A stretch of DNA of 64,000 nucleotides from Streptomyces fumigatiscleroticus. Its GTDB lineage: Bacteria; Actinomycetota; Actinomycetes; Streptomycetales; Streptomycetaceae. The stretch is taken from NCBI RefSeq assembly GCF_014647975.1, contig NZ_BMQF01000006.1, forward strand, positions 62,001 to 126,000, written 5' to 3'. A program made the translations under genes and the position numbers. The notes under the pieces are model-generated. The model did not search any database. It was not told the origin of the DNA and saw only the letters and a list, made by a program, of their open reading frames with translations. This document shows positions 32,534-40,908 of the stretch, one piece after another (position 1 is the stretch's first letter; each line of letters begins with the position of its first letter).

Positions 32534-32788
32534 TCAGCAAGACACCAAACGGGAAATCATCCTGCACACACCCCCTTGCAACCGAAGGTTTTCCCGTCCT
32601 GGCCGTGCGGTCGGCGGCCGGGAACGGCTTCGCCGGACGCTGACCGGTTCCGCACCACCAGCCACCCGATCCCCGTGTACGCGCGGGTCCGGTCCGCGGC
32701 CGGACCACTAGGCTGCGGCTCTGCGTGCGGACGGAGCGCTGCGGTCCGCACGTGCGCCGAGCCGCCGTCGACGGAAGCGAGTCGAACC

Positions 32789-33472
32789 TTGAACTTCCTC
32801 ACCATCGGTCACCGCGGAGTCATGGGCGTCGAGCCCGAGAACACCCTCCGGTCCTTCGTCGCCGCCGAGCAGGCCGGCCTGGACGTCATCGAGCTGGACC
32901 TGCATCTGAGCAAGGACGACGCGCTCGTCGTCATGCACGACGCGGAGGTGGACCGCACGACCGACGGAACCGGCCCCATCGCCGAGAAGACGCTCGCCGA
33001 ACTGCGCGCCCTGGACGCCGGACGCGGGGAGCGGGTGCCCCTCTTCGAGGAGGTCCTGGACGCCGTGACGCTGCCGCTCCAGGCCGAGATCAAGGATGTC
33101 GCGGCGGCGCGGGCCCTGGCCGAGGTGATGCTCGCCAGGGACCTGGCCGGCCGGGTGGAGGTGTCCTCGTTCCACGACGCGGCGATCACCGAGATCGCCC
33201 GGCTGGTGCCGGGCGTACGGACCGCCCTGATCGCCGGCCGCTACGGCACCGACGTCGTCGACCGGGCCCTGGAGGCGGGCGCCGCGACCGTCTGCCTGAA
33301 CATCCGCCGGCTGACCCTGGAGGTCGTGGAGCACGCCCGCAAGGCGGACCTGAGGATCATCGGCTGGGTGGTCAACACCCAGGACCATCTGCGCCTGGTC
33401 CGCGCCCTGGAGCTGGACGGCGCCACCACCGACTACCCGGAGATCAGGCGCACCGGCCGGTTCACCGCCTGA
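32789..33472 (+). CDS. Glycerophosphodiester phosphodiesterase
   Basis: A 227-residue TIM-barrel enzyme that hydrolyses glycerophosphodiesters to glycerol-3-phosphate and an alcohol. GHRGVMGVEPENTLRSF holds the first catalytic histidine and metal glutamate. ELDLHLSKDDALVVMHDAEVDRTTDGTGPI has the metal-binding E-x-D pair and the second histidine. LQAEIKD gives a third metal ligand. It has no signal peptide, so it probably salvages phospholipid head groups inside the cell. The chosen start is TTG (32789), preceded by GGAAGCGAG, giving the family N-terminus MNFLTIGHRG; no ATG or GTG fits as well. Confidence 0.92.
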   Translation: MNFLTIGHRGVMGVEPENTLRSFVAAEQAGLDVIELDLHLSKDDALVVMHDAEVDRTTDGTGPIAEKTLAELRALDAGRGERVPLFEEVLDAVTLPLQAEIKDVAAARALAEVMLARDLAGRVEVSSFHDAAITEIARLVPGVRTALIAGRYGTDVVDRALEAGAATVCLNIRRLTLEVVEHARKADLRIIGWVVNTQDHLRLVRALELDGATTDYPEIRRTGRFTA

Positions 33473-33489
33473 CCGTCACCGCCCGGCCG

Positions 33490-34032
33490 TCACACCAGCG
33501 GCTTGACCAGCAGCTCGAACTCCAGGTCGGCGCGGAGCGGAACGCCGAAGCGCTCGTCGCCGTACGGGAACGGGAGCATCCGTCCCGTACGGCGGTAGCC
33601 GCGCCGCTCGTACCAGGCGATCAGGTCCTCCCGCTGGACGATCACGGTCATGTGCATCTCCGTCACGCCCCACGCCTCACGGGCCTGGCGCTCCGCCTCC
33701 GCGATGACCGCCTTGCCGAGGCCCGCGCCCTGCGCCCGGGGACTGACCGCGAACATCCCGAAGTACGCGTGGTCCCCGCGGTGCTCCAGCTGGCAGCAGG
33801 CGACTATCGCGCCGTCCCGCTCCACCGTCAGCAGCCGGCTGTCGGGCGCCTTGAGGACCTCCAGCACCCCCTGCGGGTCGGTGCGCTGCCCCTCCAGGAT
33901 GTCCGCCTCGGTGGTCCAGCCCGCCCGGCTGGCGTCCCCCCGGTAGGCGGACTCGATCAGCACGACAAGCTCCTCCACGTCGGCGTCGGTGGCGTCCCGG
34001 AAGGTCAGTCCGGCGGGAGTGGCGTTGTCCAT
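33490..34032 (-). CDS. GNAT family N-acetyltransferase
   Basis: A 180-residue acetyl-CoA-dependent acetyltransferase. TFRDATDADVEELVVLIESAYRG is the N-terminal helix. FGMFAVSPRAQGAGLGKAVIAEAE is the acetyl-CoA loop (Q/R-x-x-G-x-G/A pattern). MTVIVQREDLIAWYERRGYRRTGRMLPFPYG is the C-terminal part with the typical FYERxGF-like motif. The substrate is unknown. The ATG at 34030-34032 is used although no strong Shine-Dalgarno sequence is present. It converges on the GDPD gene and is divergent from the VOC gene with 71 bp between, a space that must hold both promoters. Confidence 0.9.
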   Translation of the reverse strand: MDNATPAGLTFRDATDADVEELVVLIESAYRGDASRAGWTTEADILEGQRTDPQGVLEVLKAPDSRLLTVERDGAIVACCQLEHRGDHAYFGMFAVSPRAQGAGLGKAVIAEAERQAREAWGVTEMHMTVIVQREDLIAWYERRGYRRTGRMLPFPYGDERFGVPLRADLEFELLVKPLV

Positions 34033-34103
34033 GGCTGGTGTCTCCGGTCTCGGTCGTGGCAGGGGCAGGGTCGAGGGTAACGCTGCCGCTAGGCTGCGGA
34101 TGC

Positions 34104-34499
34104 ATGGTTCATGTACTGAGCAGCAGAATCCTGCTCCGCCCCCGCGATCCCGAACGGTCCCGGACCTTCTACGGCGAGCAGCTCGGCCTCGCCGTCCACC
34201 GCGAGTTCGGCGAGGGGCCGGAGCGCGGGACCGTCTACTTCCTCGGCGGCGGCTTCCTGGAGCTCTCCGGCCGCGCCGAGGCCGCCCCGCCGTCCCCGGC
34301 CGCGCGGATCTGGCTCCAGGTCGAGGACCTGGCCGCGGCCCACGAGGAGCTGCGGGCCAAGGGCGTGGCGATCGTACGGCCGCCGGTGCGGGAGCCGTGG
34401 GGGCTGGTCGAGATGTGGATCGAGGACCCCGACGGAACGCCGATCGTGCTGGTGGAGGTACCGGCGGACCACCCGCTGCGCTACCGGCCGGGCATCTGA
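34104..34499 (+). CDS. VOC family protein (glyoxalase/bleomycin-resistance fold)
   Basis: A 131-residue protein with two beta-alpha-beta-beta-beta modules. The modules start SSRILLRPRDPERSRTFYGEQLGL and ARIWLQVEDLAAAHEELRAKG, and the C-terminal strand is WIEDPDGTPIVLVEV, a common metal-site segment. Family members bind metals or small toxic compounds or act as dioxygenases or isomerases; which applies here is not visible. TAGGCT (34091-34096) ends seven bases before the ATG, so the transcript is probably leaderless. It shares its promoter region with a divergent acetyltransferase gene, which could mean a joint resistance role, but this is inference. Confidence 0.88.
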   Translation: MVHVLSSRILLRPRDPERSRTFYGEQLGLAVHREFGEGPERGTVYFLGGGFLELSGRAEAAPPSPAARIWLQVEDLAAAHEELRAKGVAIVRPPVREPWGLVEMWIEDPDGTPIVLVEVPADHPLRYRPGI

Positions 34500-34723
34500 G
34501 AACGCCGGGGACGCCGCCCACACGGTCACCTCGGCGAGCAGCCGGTGCTCCGGGCCGGACCGGTCAGCTGGTCGCGGTCGTCCCGGCGGAAGGGGCGCAC
34601 CGCGGGCGCGGGCATGGCGGCCCGCCGGGCGTGGACGCGGGAGCGAGGAGGCCGCCATACGGTGCGGTACGCGCCGAGCGTACGCCGGGCACCGCGGCGC
34701 GCATCGGAGGTTCCGCGCGGCGT

Positions 34724-35296
34724 TCAGGCCCGCAGCGCGCCCAGACGTCCCTCCAGCTGGCCGAGGAGTTCACCGAGCAACGCGGCGAGTTCGGCCTGTC
34801 CGGGCCCGTCCAGGCCGGACAGGACGGCGGTCTCGTAGGCGAGCTGCTCGGGCATCAGCCCGTCGACCAGGTCCCGGCCGGCGTCGGTGAGGCGGAGATG
34901 GGCGACGCGGCGGTCGCGGGTGTCGCCGCGCCGCTCGACCAGTCCGCGCTCGGTGAGCTGCTTGAGGCGCTTGGTGACGGCGGCGCCGGAGGAGAAGGTC
35001 TCGCGGGCCAGCTCGCCGGGGGTCAGCTCGTGCCCGGTGCGGCGCAACGCGCCGAGCAGGTCGAACTCGGGACGGCTCAGCCCGGCCCGGCGCAGCGGCG
35101 CGTCCTCGGCCTGCTGGAGCAGGGCGGCGCAGCGGTTGATCCGGCCGATGACCTCCATCGGGCCGGTGTCCAGATCGGGACGGACCTCGCGCCACTGCCG
35201 GACGACGGCGGCGACGGTGTCGCCCCGCGCCCCGCCGGGCGCGCCCGTCGCGCTCGTGCCGCTGTCGGTCACCGGCCGTCCCTGGGGTGCCGTCAT
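34724..35296 (-). CDS. MarR family transcriptional regulator of the FUSC gene
   Basis: A 190-residue winged-helix regulator, longer than usual MarR proteins because of a 30-residue N-terminal tail. The DNA-binding part reads LTPGELARETFSSGAAVTKRLKQLTERGLVERR with wing DTRDRRVAHLRLTDAGRDLVD. The ATG overlaps the stop of the FUSC gene (ATGA), so the two are cotranscribed. A perfect TTTTAC-TC-GTAAAA palindrome lies 20 bp before the FUSC start, so this protein probably represses its own operon and is released by the exported compound. The long open frame upstream in the same frame is a shadow of FUSC. Confidence 0.9.
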   Translation of the reverse strand: MTAPQGRPVTDSGTSATGAPGGARGDTVAAVVRQWREVRPDLDTGPMEVIGRINRCAALLQQAEDAPLRRAGLSRPEFDLLGALRRTGHELTPGELARETFSSGAAVTKRLKQLTERGLVERRGDTRDRRVAHLRLTDAGRDLVDGLMPEQLAYETAVLSGLDGPGQAELAALLGELLGQLEGRLGALRA

Positions 35297-36981
35297 GGCC
35301 GTATGTCCTCCGTCGTGCTGCCCGTGTCCTGGTCCAGGGTGTGCCCCTGGCGCCGTACCGTCGCGGCGAGCGTACGGTGTCCGGACCGCTCGGCGAGCAC
35401 CACCCTCTCCTGGGGCAGGGCGCGCTGCCACCACTCGCCGGCCGCGGCGTCGGCGGTGGCCCGCAGATCGGCCAGCGCGGCGGCGAGCGAGCGGTGGGCC
35501 GCCCGAAGGGCGCCGGGAGTCGCGTCCGGGTCCGCGAGGAGGCGGGCGGCGCGCTCCCGGGCGCGGTCCACGGCGGCCAGTGCCTGTTCGACGCGGGCAC
35601 CGGCGCGCCGGTCGGTGACGGCGACGGCGGCGGCGAGGCCGACCAGGGCACCGACGAGGGTGTCCACGACCCGCTCGGTGATCAGCTCTCCGGGCTGCTG
35701 ATAGCCGGCGAACTCGCTGATGAGCAGGGCCATCGGGGTGACGCAGACGCTGCCGAGCCAGTAGTTGCGGCTGATCAGCGCCTCGGCCCCGAAGTTGAAG
35801 GCGAGGCAGCTCAGGACGAGGGCCCACTGACCGACGTGGGCGAGCGGGGCGACGGCGGCGAACAGCAGCACGCCCACCACGTTGCCGACGACGCGCTGCA
35901 CGCCCCGGCTCCAGGTGAGGGTGAGGTTGGCCTGGTAGAGGGAGGCGGCGGTGACCAGCGCCCAGTAGGGGCGGCCGACGCCGAGGGCGAGCGCGACATA
36001 GCCGGCCAGGGCGCAGCCCAGTGCGGTGCGCACGGCGAGCGGGGTGAGCGGGGTGAGCCTGCGCCACAGCGGCAGCGGCCGGGCGTCGAGCTCGGCGGCC
36101 ACGCCGAGGAGTTCGTCGTCCGTCCCGCCGACGTCGTCGGTGCGCGGGATCCGGCCGGCGCCGCGCAGGTCACGGGCCCAGGCCCGCAGTCGCGCCGGGT
36201 CGGTGTCGGCGGGGGCGGCGAGCGCGACCTCGGCCCGGACGAGGAGCCGTTCCAGGGCGCGCCGGGTCGCGGCGCCCGCACCGGTCGCCGGTACGGACAG
36301 CAGCGACTGCCAGGCGGCCTGCACCGCGGCGTACGCGGCGGCCCGGATCCGGTCGTGGCCCTCGCCGGTGCCGCGCGTCCCGGCGTACGCGGCGGCGGCG
36401 TTCAGGGCCGACGCGGTGGCCCGGCGCTCCGGCCCGTGCGGGCGCAGCAGGCCGGGCGCCATGCCGACCAGCCAGGCCCAGACGCCCGCCGCGGCGGCCA
36501 GGGCGAGATGGCCGGGGACCTGGCCGAGGGTCTGCGGGGCGAACAGGGAGGCGGAGCTGATGAAGGTGAGGACCACGTTGCCCGGCGGGCCGACGCGGGT
36601 GGCGTCGCACAGCACCTTCTGCGCGGCGGCCAGCAGGGCCCCGACGGCGACCAGCACGGCGGCGTCCGTGGTGAGCGAGGCCGTGACCAGGGCGACGGCG
36701 ACTCCGCCGAGCATGCCGAGCACGACCCAGGCCAGCACCCGGGCGCGGGCGGCGTAGGGGCGGTTGTGGGCGTACAGCGCGCACAGCGACCCGGCCATGG
36801 TGTACATCGCCAGGTCGAGCCGGCCGAGCGCCAGCAGGATCAGATTGGGCGGGGCGACCGAGACGACCGAGCTCAGGGCGGGCTTGAACCAGATGTCGGA
36901 GGGACGGCCGAGTCTCAGCGCGCCGGCCAGCGGGAGACGCCGGACGAGCGGGGTACGGGGGGTGGGGGTCGCACTGCTCAT
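35293..36981 (-). CDS. FUSC family membrane transporter
   Basis: A 562-residue membrane protein with two blocks of about five or six hydrophobic segments (residues 30-180 and 340-460) separated by a soluble stretch with LRAWARDLRGAGRIPRTDD, and a soluble C-terminal part. The second membrane block carries GVGRPYWALVTAASLYQANL, the FUSC-like signature of aromatic acid exporters. The first half starts RPSDIWFKPALSSVVSVAPPNL. It probably pumps out an aromatic or amphipathic compound. It is first in the operon with a MarR gene and has a MarR-type palindrome before it. A second FUSC gene is at 59618. Confidence 0.9.
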   Translation of the reverse strand: MSSATPTPRTPLVRRLPLAGALRLGRPSDIWFKPALSSVVSVAPPNLILLALGRLDLAMYTMAGSLCALYAHNRPYAARARVLAWVVLGMLGGVAVALVTASLTTDAAVLVAVGALLAAAQKVLCDATRVGPPGNVVLTFISSASLFAPQTLGQVPGHLALAAAAGVWAWLVGMAPGLLRPHGPERRATASALNAAAAYAGTRGTGEGHDRIRAAAYAAVQAAWQSLLSVPATGAGAATRRALERLLVRAEVALAAPADTDPARLRAWARDLRGAGRIPRTDDVGGTDDELLGVAAELDARPLPLWRRLTPLTPLAVRTALGCALAGYVALALGVGRPYWALVTAASLYQANLTLTWSRGVQRVVGNVVGVLLFAAVAPLAHVGQWALVLSCLAFNFGAEALISRNYWLGSVCVTPMALLISEFAGYQQPGELITERVVDTLVGALVGLAAAVAVTDRRAGARVEQALAAVDRARERAARLLADPDATPGALRAAHRSLAAALADLRATADAAAGEWWQRALPQERVVLAERSGHRTLAATVRRQGHTLDQDTGSTTEDIRP

Positions 36982-37000
36982 ACCACTAGCTTAACAGGTA

Positions 37001-37014
37001 TTTTACTCGTAAAA
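37001..37014 (-). promoter_or_regulatory. MarR-type operator TTTTAC-TC-GTAAAA
   Basis: A perfect 6-2-6 palindrome, AT-rich in a very GC-rich sequence, lies 20 bp before the ATG of the FUSC-MarR operon. Position and shape fit autoregulation by the MarR protein encoded as second gene. Confidence 0.7.
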
Positions 37015-37127
37015 CATGTACGCCGGGCTGTCGCGCTCCGGCACCGCCCCCCGTGTACCCCCTTGCGCTCGCTTGCGCGCCGCGCGGCCCGGGCATCCCT
37101 TGACCGACGTCGAGCGGGGAGGTGCGC

Positions 37128-37670
37128 GTGCACGGACCGACGTCGTCCGGCTGGCCGCTGGTGGCGCTCTGCGCGGCGACCGGCGTGTACTGCCTGCTGC
37201 GGATGCGCAGCAGGGTCGAGGAGCAGCGCCGGTCCGCGGGCGGCGAGGCGCTCATGGGCTTCGGGATGGCCGCGATGGCCGTGCCCGCGGCCGCGTTCAG
37301 CCCGCCCGCGTGGGCCTGGCCCGTCTACGCCGTCGTGTTCGGCTCGGCCGGACTGCGGGCCCTGTGGTCGGTCCGGGCCGGCGCGCGGCACCTGCACCAC
37401 CTGGTGGGGACCGCGGCCATGGTCTACATGGCGGTGGTGATGGCCGGCTCCCCCGGACACGGGCACGGCGGTTCGGGCGTGCCCCAGCTGACCGGCGCGC
37501 TGCTGCTCTACTTCGCCGGGTACGTGCTGCTGGCCGGTGTCCGGCTGGTGCCCGGCGCCGCCGTGGACGCCGGCGGCCCGGCCGGCCGGTGGGGCGACCG
37601 GCCGGAACTGGCGCGGGCCTGCCGGCTGTCCATGGGGATCGGCATGGTCACCATGCTGCTGACGCTCTGA
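37128..37670 (+). CDS. DUF5134 family membrane protein
   Basis: A 180-residue protein with about five hydrophobic segments (WPLVALCAATGVYCLL, ALMGFGMAAMAVPAAAF, AWPVYAVVFGSAGL, LVGTAAMVYMAVVMAG, LTGALLLYFAGYVLLAGV) and a histidine-rich loop SPGHGHGG. This matches DUF5134, a small actinobacterial membrane family of unknown function; the histidines may hold a metal such as copper. GGGGAGG (37116-37122) sits five bases before the GTG at 37128, which is chosen over the GTG at 37122 that overlaps the Shine-Dalgarno sequence. An M56 peptidase gene follows 98 bp later on the same strand. Confidence 0.82.
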   Translation: MHGPTSSGWPLVALCAATGVYCLLRMRSRVEEQRRSAGGEALMGFGMAAMAVPAAAFSPPAWAWPVYAVVFGSAGLRALWSVRAGARHLHHLVGTAAMVYMAVVMAGSPGHGHGGSGVPQLTGALLLYFAGYVLLAGVRLVPGAAVDAGGPAGRWGDRPELARACRLSMGIGMVTMLLTL

Positions 37671-37756
37671 CGCGCCCCGGGCGTGTACACCGTTCGCAAC
37701 CGTTGCTTGCGTCACTTCGCCGCGGCGGACCGTACCCTCCCGCCGCGGGGCGCTCA

Positions 37757-37769
37757 TAGGCTGCCCCCA
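37757..37769 (+). promoter_or_regulatory. Leaderless promoter -10 box of the M56 peptidase gene
   Basis: TAGGCT (37757-37762) ends six bases before the ATG at 37769. No ribosome-binding site is present, so the peptidase gene has its own leaderless transcript. Confidence 0.5.
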
Positions 37770-38704
37770 TGATGCTCCCCGCGGCGCTGTTGCTGCTCGG
37801 CACCCTGACCGCCGTCGTCGCTCCCCGGCTGCTCGCGCGGGCCGACTGGCCGGACCGTGAACCGGTTCTCGCCCTGTGGGTGTGGCAGTGCGCGGTGGCG
37901 GCCGTGCTCGTGTGCTGCGCGCTGTCGATGACGCTGAGCGCGGCGGCCGCCTGGCACGCGGTGGGCGGTCATGTCTTCGCCACGGCACCGCGTGCGGTGG
38001 TGGAGGCCTACGCGCTCGGCGGGGCCGGTCCCTGGGCGGCGACGACCGCGGTGGCGCTGGCGTGCGGCGGGCTGTGGAGCGGGGCGATGCTGGTCCGCGA
38101 GGTCGTCCGGGCCCGCGCCCGGCGCCGGCGGCGCCGGGCCGAACTCCTGCTCCGGGCGCCCGCGCTGCCGGGCGAGGAACCCGGCTCCGGCCGCCTCGTC
38201 GTCCTGGAGGGCGACCGCCCGGACGCCTGGTGGCTGCCCGGCACGCCCCCTCGGCTGGTCGTCACCACGGCCGCCCTGAGCCGGCTGAGGGGCCGGCGAC
38301 TGGACGCCGTCCTCGCCCACGAGCAGGGCCACGCGCGGGCCCGCCACGACTGGCTGCTGCACTGCTCCTCCGCGCTGGCCAACGGCTTCCCGCGGGTACC
38401 GGTGTTCGCCGCGTTCCGCGACGAGATGCACCGACTGGTCGAACTCGCCGCCGACGACACGGCCTCCCGCCGCTTCGGCCGGCTGACCACCGCGCTGGCA
38501 CTGGTCGAACTCAACGAGCACCGCGGCGTGTTCGGCCCCTGCCCGCCGCCGCAGGCTCATGTACCGCAGCGTGTGCACCGGTTGCTGGCCGGCCCGGACC
38601 GGCTGACGGCGGCACGCCGGCTGCGGCTGACGGCGGCGGCCGCGCTGGTGCCGGTGGTGCCGGTGCTGCTGGCCTTCGTGCCGGGGCTGCGGGCGCTGGG
38701 GTGA
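37769..38704 (+). CDS. M56 family membrane metallopeptidase
   Basis: A 311-residue membrane peptidase of the BlaR1/MecR1 type. Three hydrophobic segments are seen before residue 110 and one at the C-terminus. The zinc motif HEQGH (184-188) is followed by ELAADDTASRRFG, which supplies the third ligand. In the family such proteins cleave a repressor such as BlaI, but no BlaI gene is adjacent here and there is no sensor domain. It is leaderless. The DUF5134 gene just upstream on the same strand may work with it. Confidence 0.9.
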   Translation: MMLPAALLLLGTLTAVVAPRLLARADWPDREPVLALWVWQCAVAAVLVCCALSMTLSAAAAWHAVGGHVFATAPRAVVEAYALGGAGPWAATTAVALACGGLWSGAMLVREVVRARARRRRRRAELLLRAPALPGEEPGSGRLVVLEGDRPDAWWLPGTPPRLVVTTAALSRLRGRRLDAVLAHEQGHARARHDWLLHCSSALANGFPRVPVFAAFRDEMHRLVELAADDTASRRFGRLTTALALVELNEHRGVFGPCPPPQAHVPQRVHRLLAGPDRLTAARRLRLTAAAALVPVVPVLLAFVPGLRALG

Positions 38705-38807
38705 CCCGGCGGACGGCGGCCTCGTTCCGCCGTCGGGGACACCCGCCGTACACCCGCCGTTTCCCGGGCAGTGGCCCCGGATACCCCGAGTCGGCGACCA
38801 TCGCACC

Positions 38808-39494
38808 ATGACCACCCCGCCCGTCGCCTCCCCGCCCCGCCCGTCACGGCACCGCACCGCCGTCCGCTGCGCCGGGGTCCTGGCCGTGTGCTCCGTGCTG
38901 CTGCTCGTCCTGGTCGGGGCCGAGTGGCGCCCGTTGATGAGCCTGGACGGCGACGTCGCGCGCACCACGCACCGCTGGGCGGTCGACGAGCGCGGCGTCA
39001 CCGGCACGTTCCGCGTCCTGACCGACTGGGTGTGGGACCCGTGGACGATGCGCGCGCTGTGCGCGGCCGTCGCGGTGTGGCTGGGGTGGCGGCACGGGGC
39101 CTGGCGGACCGCCGTGTGGCTGGCGCTGACATGTGCGCTGGGCAGCGTGGTGCAACAGGTGCTCAAGGCCGTGGTCGACCGTCCCCGCCCGGTGTGGCCC
39201 GACCCCGTCGACACGGCCCATTACGCGGCCTTCCCCTCCGGTCACGCCATGACGGCCACCGTCGTGTGCGGTCTGCTCCTCTGGCTGCTGCGCCGGCACG
39301 GCGTCGCCCGCCTCCTGTGGCGTACGGCGCTGCTGCTGGCCGCCGTCTCGGTGCTCGGCGTCGGCGTCACACGGGTCTGGCTGGGCGTCCACTGGACCTC
39401 GGACGTCCTCGGCGGCTGGCTCCTGGGCGCCCTGACGGTGACCCTCGCGGTGGCGGTCCACAGGCGGTGGGCGTCACCCGGGATCACACCATGA
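38808..39494 (+). CDS. PAP2 family membrane phosphatase
   Basis: A 228-residue membrane phosphatase. The three PAP2 motifs are KAVVDRPRP, FPSGHAMTA and GVTRVWLGVHWTSDVLGG, which supply the phosphate pocket, acid histidine and nucleophile histidine. About six hydrophobic segments surround them. Such enzymes remove phosphate from undecaprenyl pyrophosphate or phosphatidic acid on the outer face of the membrane. It starts 103 bp after the M56 gene on the same strand. The start shows no strong Shine-Dalgarno sequence. Confidence 0.92.
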   Translation: MTTPPVASPPRPSRHRTAVRCAGVLAVCSVLLLVLVGAEWRPLMSLDGDVARTTHRWAVDERGVTGTFRVLTDWVWDPWTMRALCAAVAVWLGWRHGAWRTAVWLALTCALGSVVQQVLKAVVDRPRPVWPDPVDTAHYAAFPSGHAMTATVVCGLLLWLLRRHGVARLLWRTALLLAAVSVLGVGVTRVWLGVHWTSDVLGGWLLGALTVTLAVAVHRRWASPGITP

Positions 39495-40173
39495 CCGCCG
39501 TCCTGGTCGACTTCTCCCAAAACCCTCTTCCGTGCCGAGTCCGCCCGGTCCCGGCCGAGCGCGGTGCCGGCCGGCGCCGGACCGGTCCTGCCGGAGGCGG
39601 AACCGGCCGCGGCGGCGCGGGCGTTCGAGGAGGCGGGCGCGCTGCCCGGCGGTGCGCCTCCCCCGCGGGCACCGGAGCACGTCGCCAAGGTGTGTGTGCG
39701 ACGAGAGCTCCGCGCCGCACCGGGCCTCCTGCACCGGCCTCTCCCGCACCGTGCCGCTGCCACAGCCGGCGCTGCACGACGCCCTGGACGACCGCCATAT
39801 GACGCCCGCCGCCCGGACCCCGCGCCCCGACGTCGCCGAGGTGCTGCGCACCCTGCGGGAACGCGGTGCCGCCGGGGATGGTCGGCGGGCCTACGGCGGC
39901 GCGGCGGCCGTGGGCTGCGCGGCGCACTTCGTCGGTCATCCGCCGGTGGCCCGTCGGCTCGACGGGCTGCGGCCCGTGCCGGACCCGGTGGCCTGATCGC
40001 GGCTCCGGCCGGCCGGTCGCGGCGGCGCTTCTCCGCCTGCGTGGCCGGACGCACGTGCGCCTCGTCGCGGTCCCCGGCGGGCGGAATCGCCCGTCCCGGA
40101 CGATCCCCCGCGTCGCCCGGGACGGGCGGCACTCCGGAGCGGATCCGTCAAGGGACCGACCGGACGTCCTGAG
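39495..40173. other. About 680 bp without a confident gene, possible gene remnant
   Basis: Between the PAP2 stop and the TetR promoter no full gene is seen. Coding-like third-position GC appears in pieces that lie in different frames: a piece from about 39518 to 39740 (reading AGPVLPEAEPAAAARAFEEAG) and another from ATG 39799 to 39996 (PRPDVAEVLRTLRERGAAGD, 65 codons). They could be remains of one frameshifted gene. No domain is recognised and the start signals are weak. Confidence 0.35.
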
Positions 40174-40198
40174 TATAGTTGGCTGGCAGCCAGTCAAC
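40174..40198 (+). promoter_or_regulatory. TetR promoter and operator
   Basis: The -10 box TATAGT (40174-40179) runs into a near-perfect inverted repeat, GTTGGCTGG-CAG-CCAGTCAAC (40178-40198), 14 bp before the TetR start codon. A repressor bound there would cover the transcription start, so the gene is probably autoregulated. Confidence 0.7.
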
Positions 40199-40212
40199 GC
40201 AGGAGTTACAGC

Positions 40213-40908
40213 ATGTCCCCGCGCAGCGCCTCGGTCAATGAAGAGTTGCGGAGGCGTTCGAAGGAACGGCTTCTGCACGCCGCGGTCGAGCTGGTCGGCG
40301 AGCGTGGTTACGATTCCACGACGCTCGGTGACATCGCCGACCGGGCGGGTTCCGCACGCGGTCTGGTCTCGTACTACTTCCCCGGCAAGCGTCAGCTCGT
40401 GCAGTCCGCCGTGCACCGGCTCATGCACCGGACGCTGGAGGAGGCGCTGGAGAGGCAGCCGTGCACCGAGGACGGGCGGGAGCGGATGGCTCGGGCCATC
40501 GACGCGATCCTGGGACTGGCGCGGGACCGGCCCGTGCTGATGCGCCAGCACATGGCCGGCCTGCTCCAGGCGGAGGGGTTCGTCCAGTGCCCGGAGCAGC
40601 GGCGCCTGTCGGAGCTGCTGCGGGACACGGTCGTCCGGCACGGCTCGCAGGACGTCGACAGCGACTACCCGATGCTGCGCTCGCTGCTGATGGGCGCCGT
40701 CTACGCGGCCCTGGTGCCCGGGGTGCCGATGCCGGTGCCGGTGCTGCGCGCGGAGCTGTTCCGGCGCTACCGGCTCGACTGGGAGATGGGCGTCCCGCCG
40801 GACGCCGGGGCGGCCGGCGGGACGTGCGACACGGATCTGTCGCGGTTCTTCGCGACCGGGGCGGCACCGCGGTGCCGCCCGGACGGTGAGGCCGGTCAGT
40901 CGAAGTAG
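40213..40908 (+). CDS. TetR family transcriptional regulator
   Basis: A 231-residue repressor. The helix-turn-helix is in LHAAVELVGERGYDSTTLGDIADRAGSARGLVSYYFPGKRQL. The ligand-binding part (RAIDAILGLARDRPVLMRQHMAGLL and following) is only weakly similar to other TetR types, and the last 30 residues are loosely structured. AGGAG precedes the ATG. Its 3' end overlaps that of the convergent LVIVD gene by 13 bp. It appears to control itself through the palindrome at 40178; other targets are not visible. Confidence 0.9.
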   Translation: MSPRSASVNEELRRRSKERLLHAAVELVGERGYDSTTLGDIADRAGSARGLVSYYFPGKRQLVQSAVHRLMHRTLEEALERQPCTEDGRERMARAIDAILGLARDRPVLMRQHMAGLLQAEGFVQCPEQRRLSELLRDTVVRHGSQDVDSDYPMLRSLLMGAVYAALVPGVPMPVPVLRAELFRRYRLDWEMGVPPDAGAAGGTCDTDLSRFFATGAAPRCRPDGEAGQSK

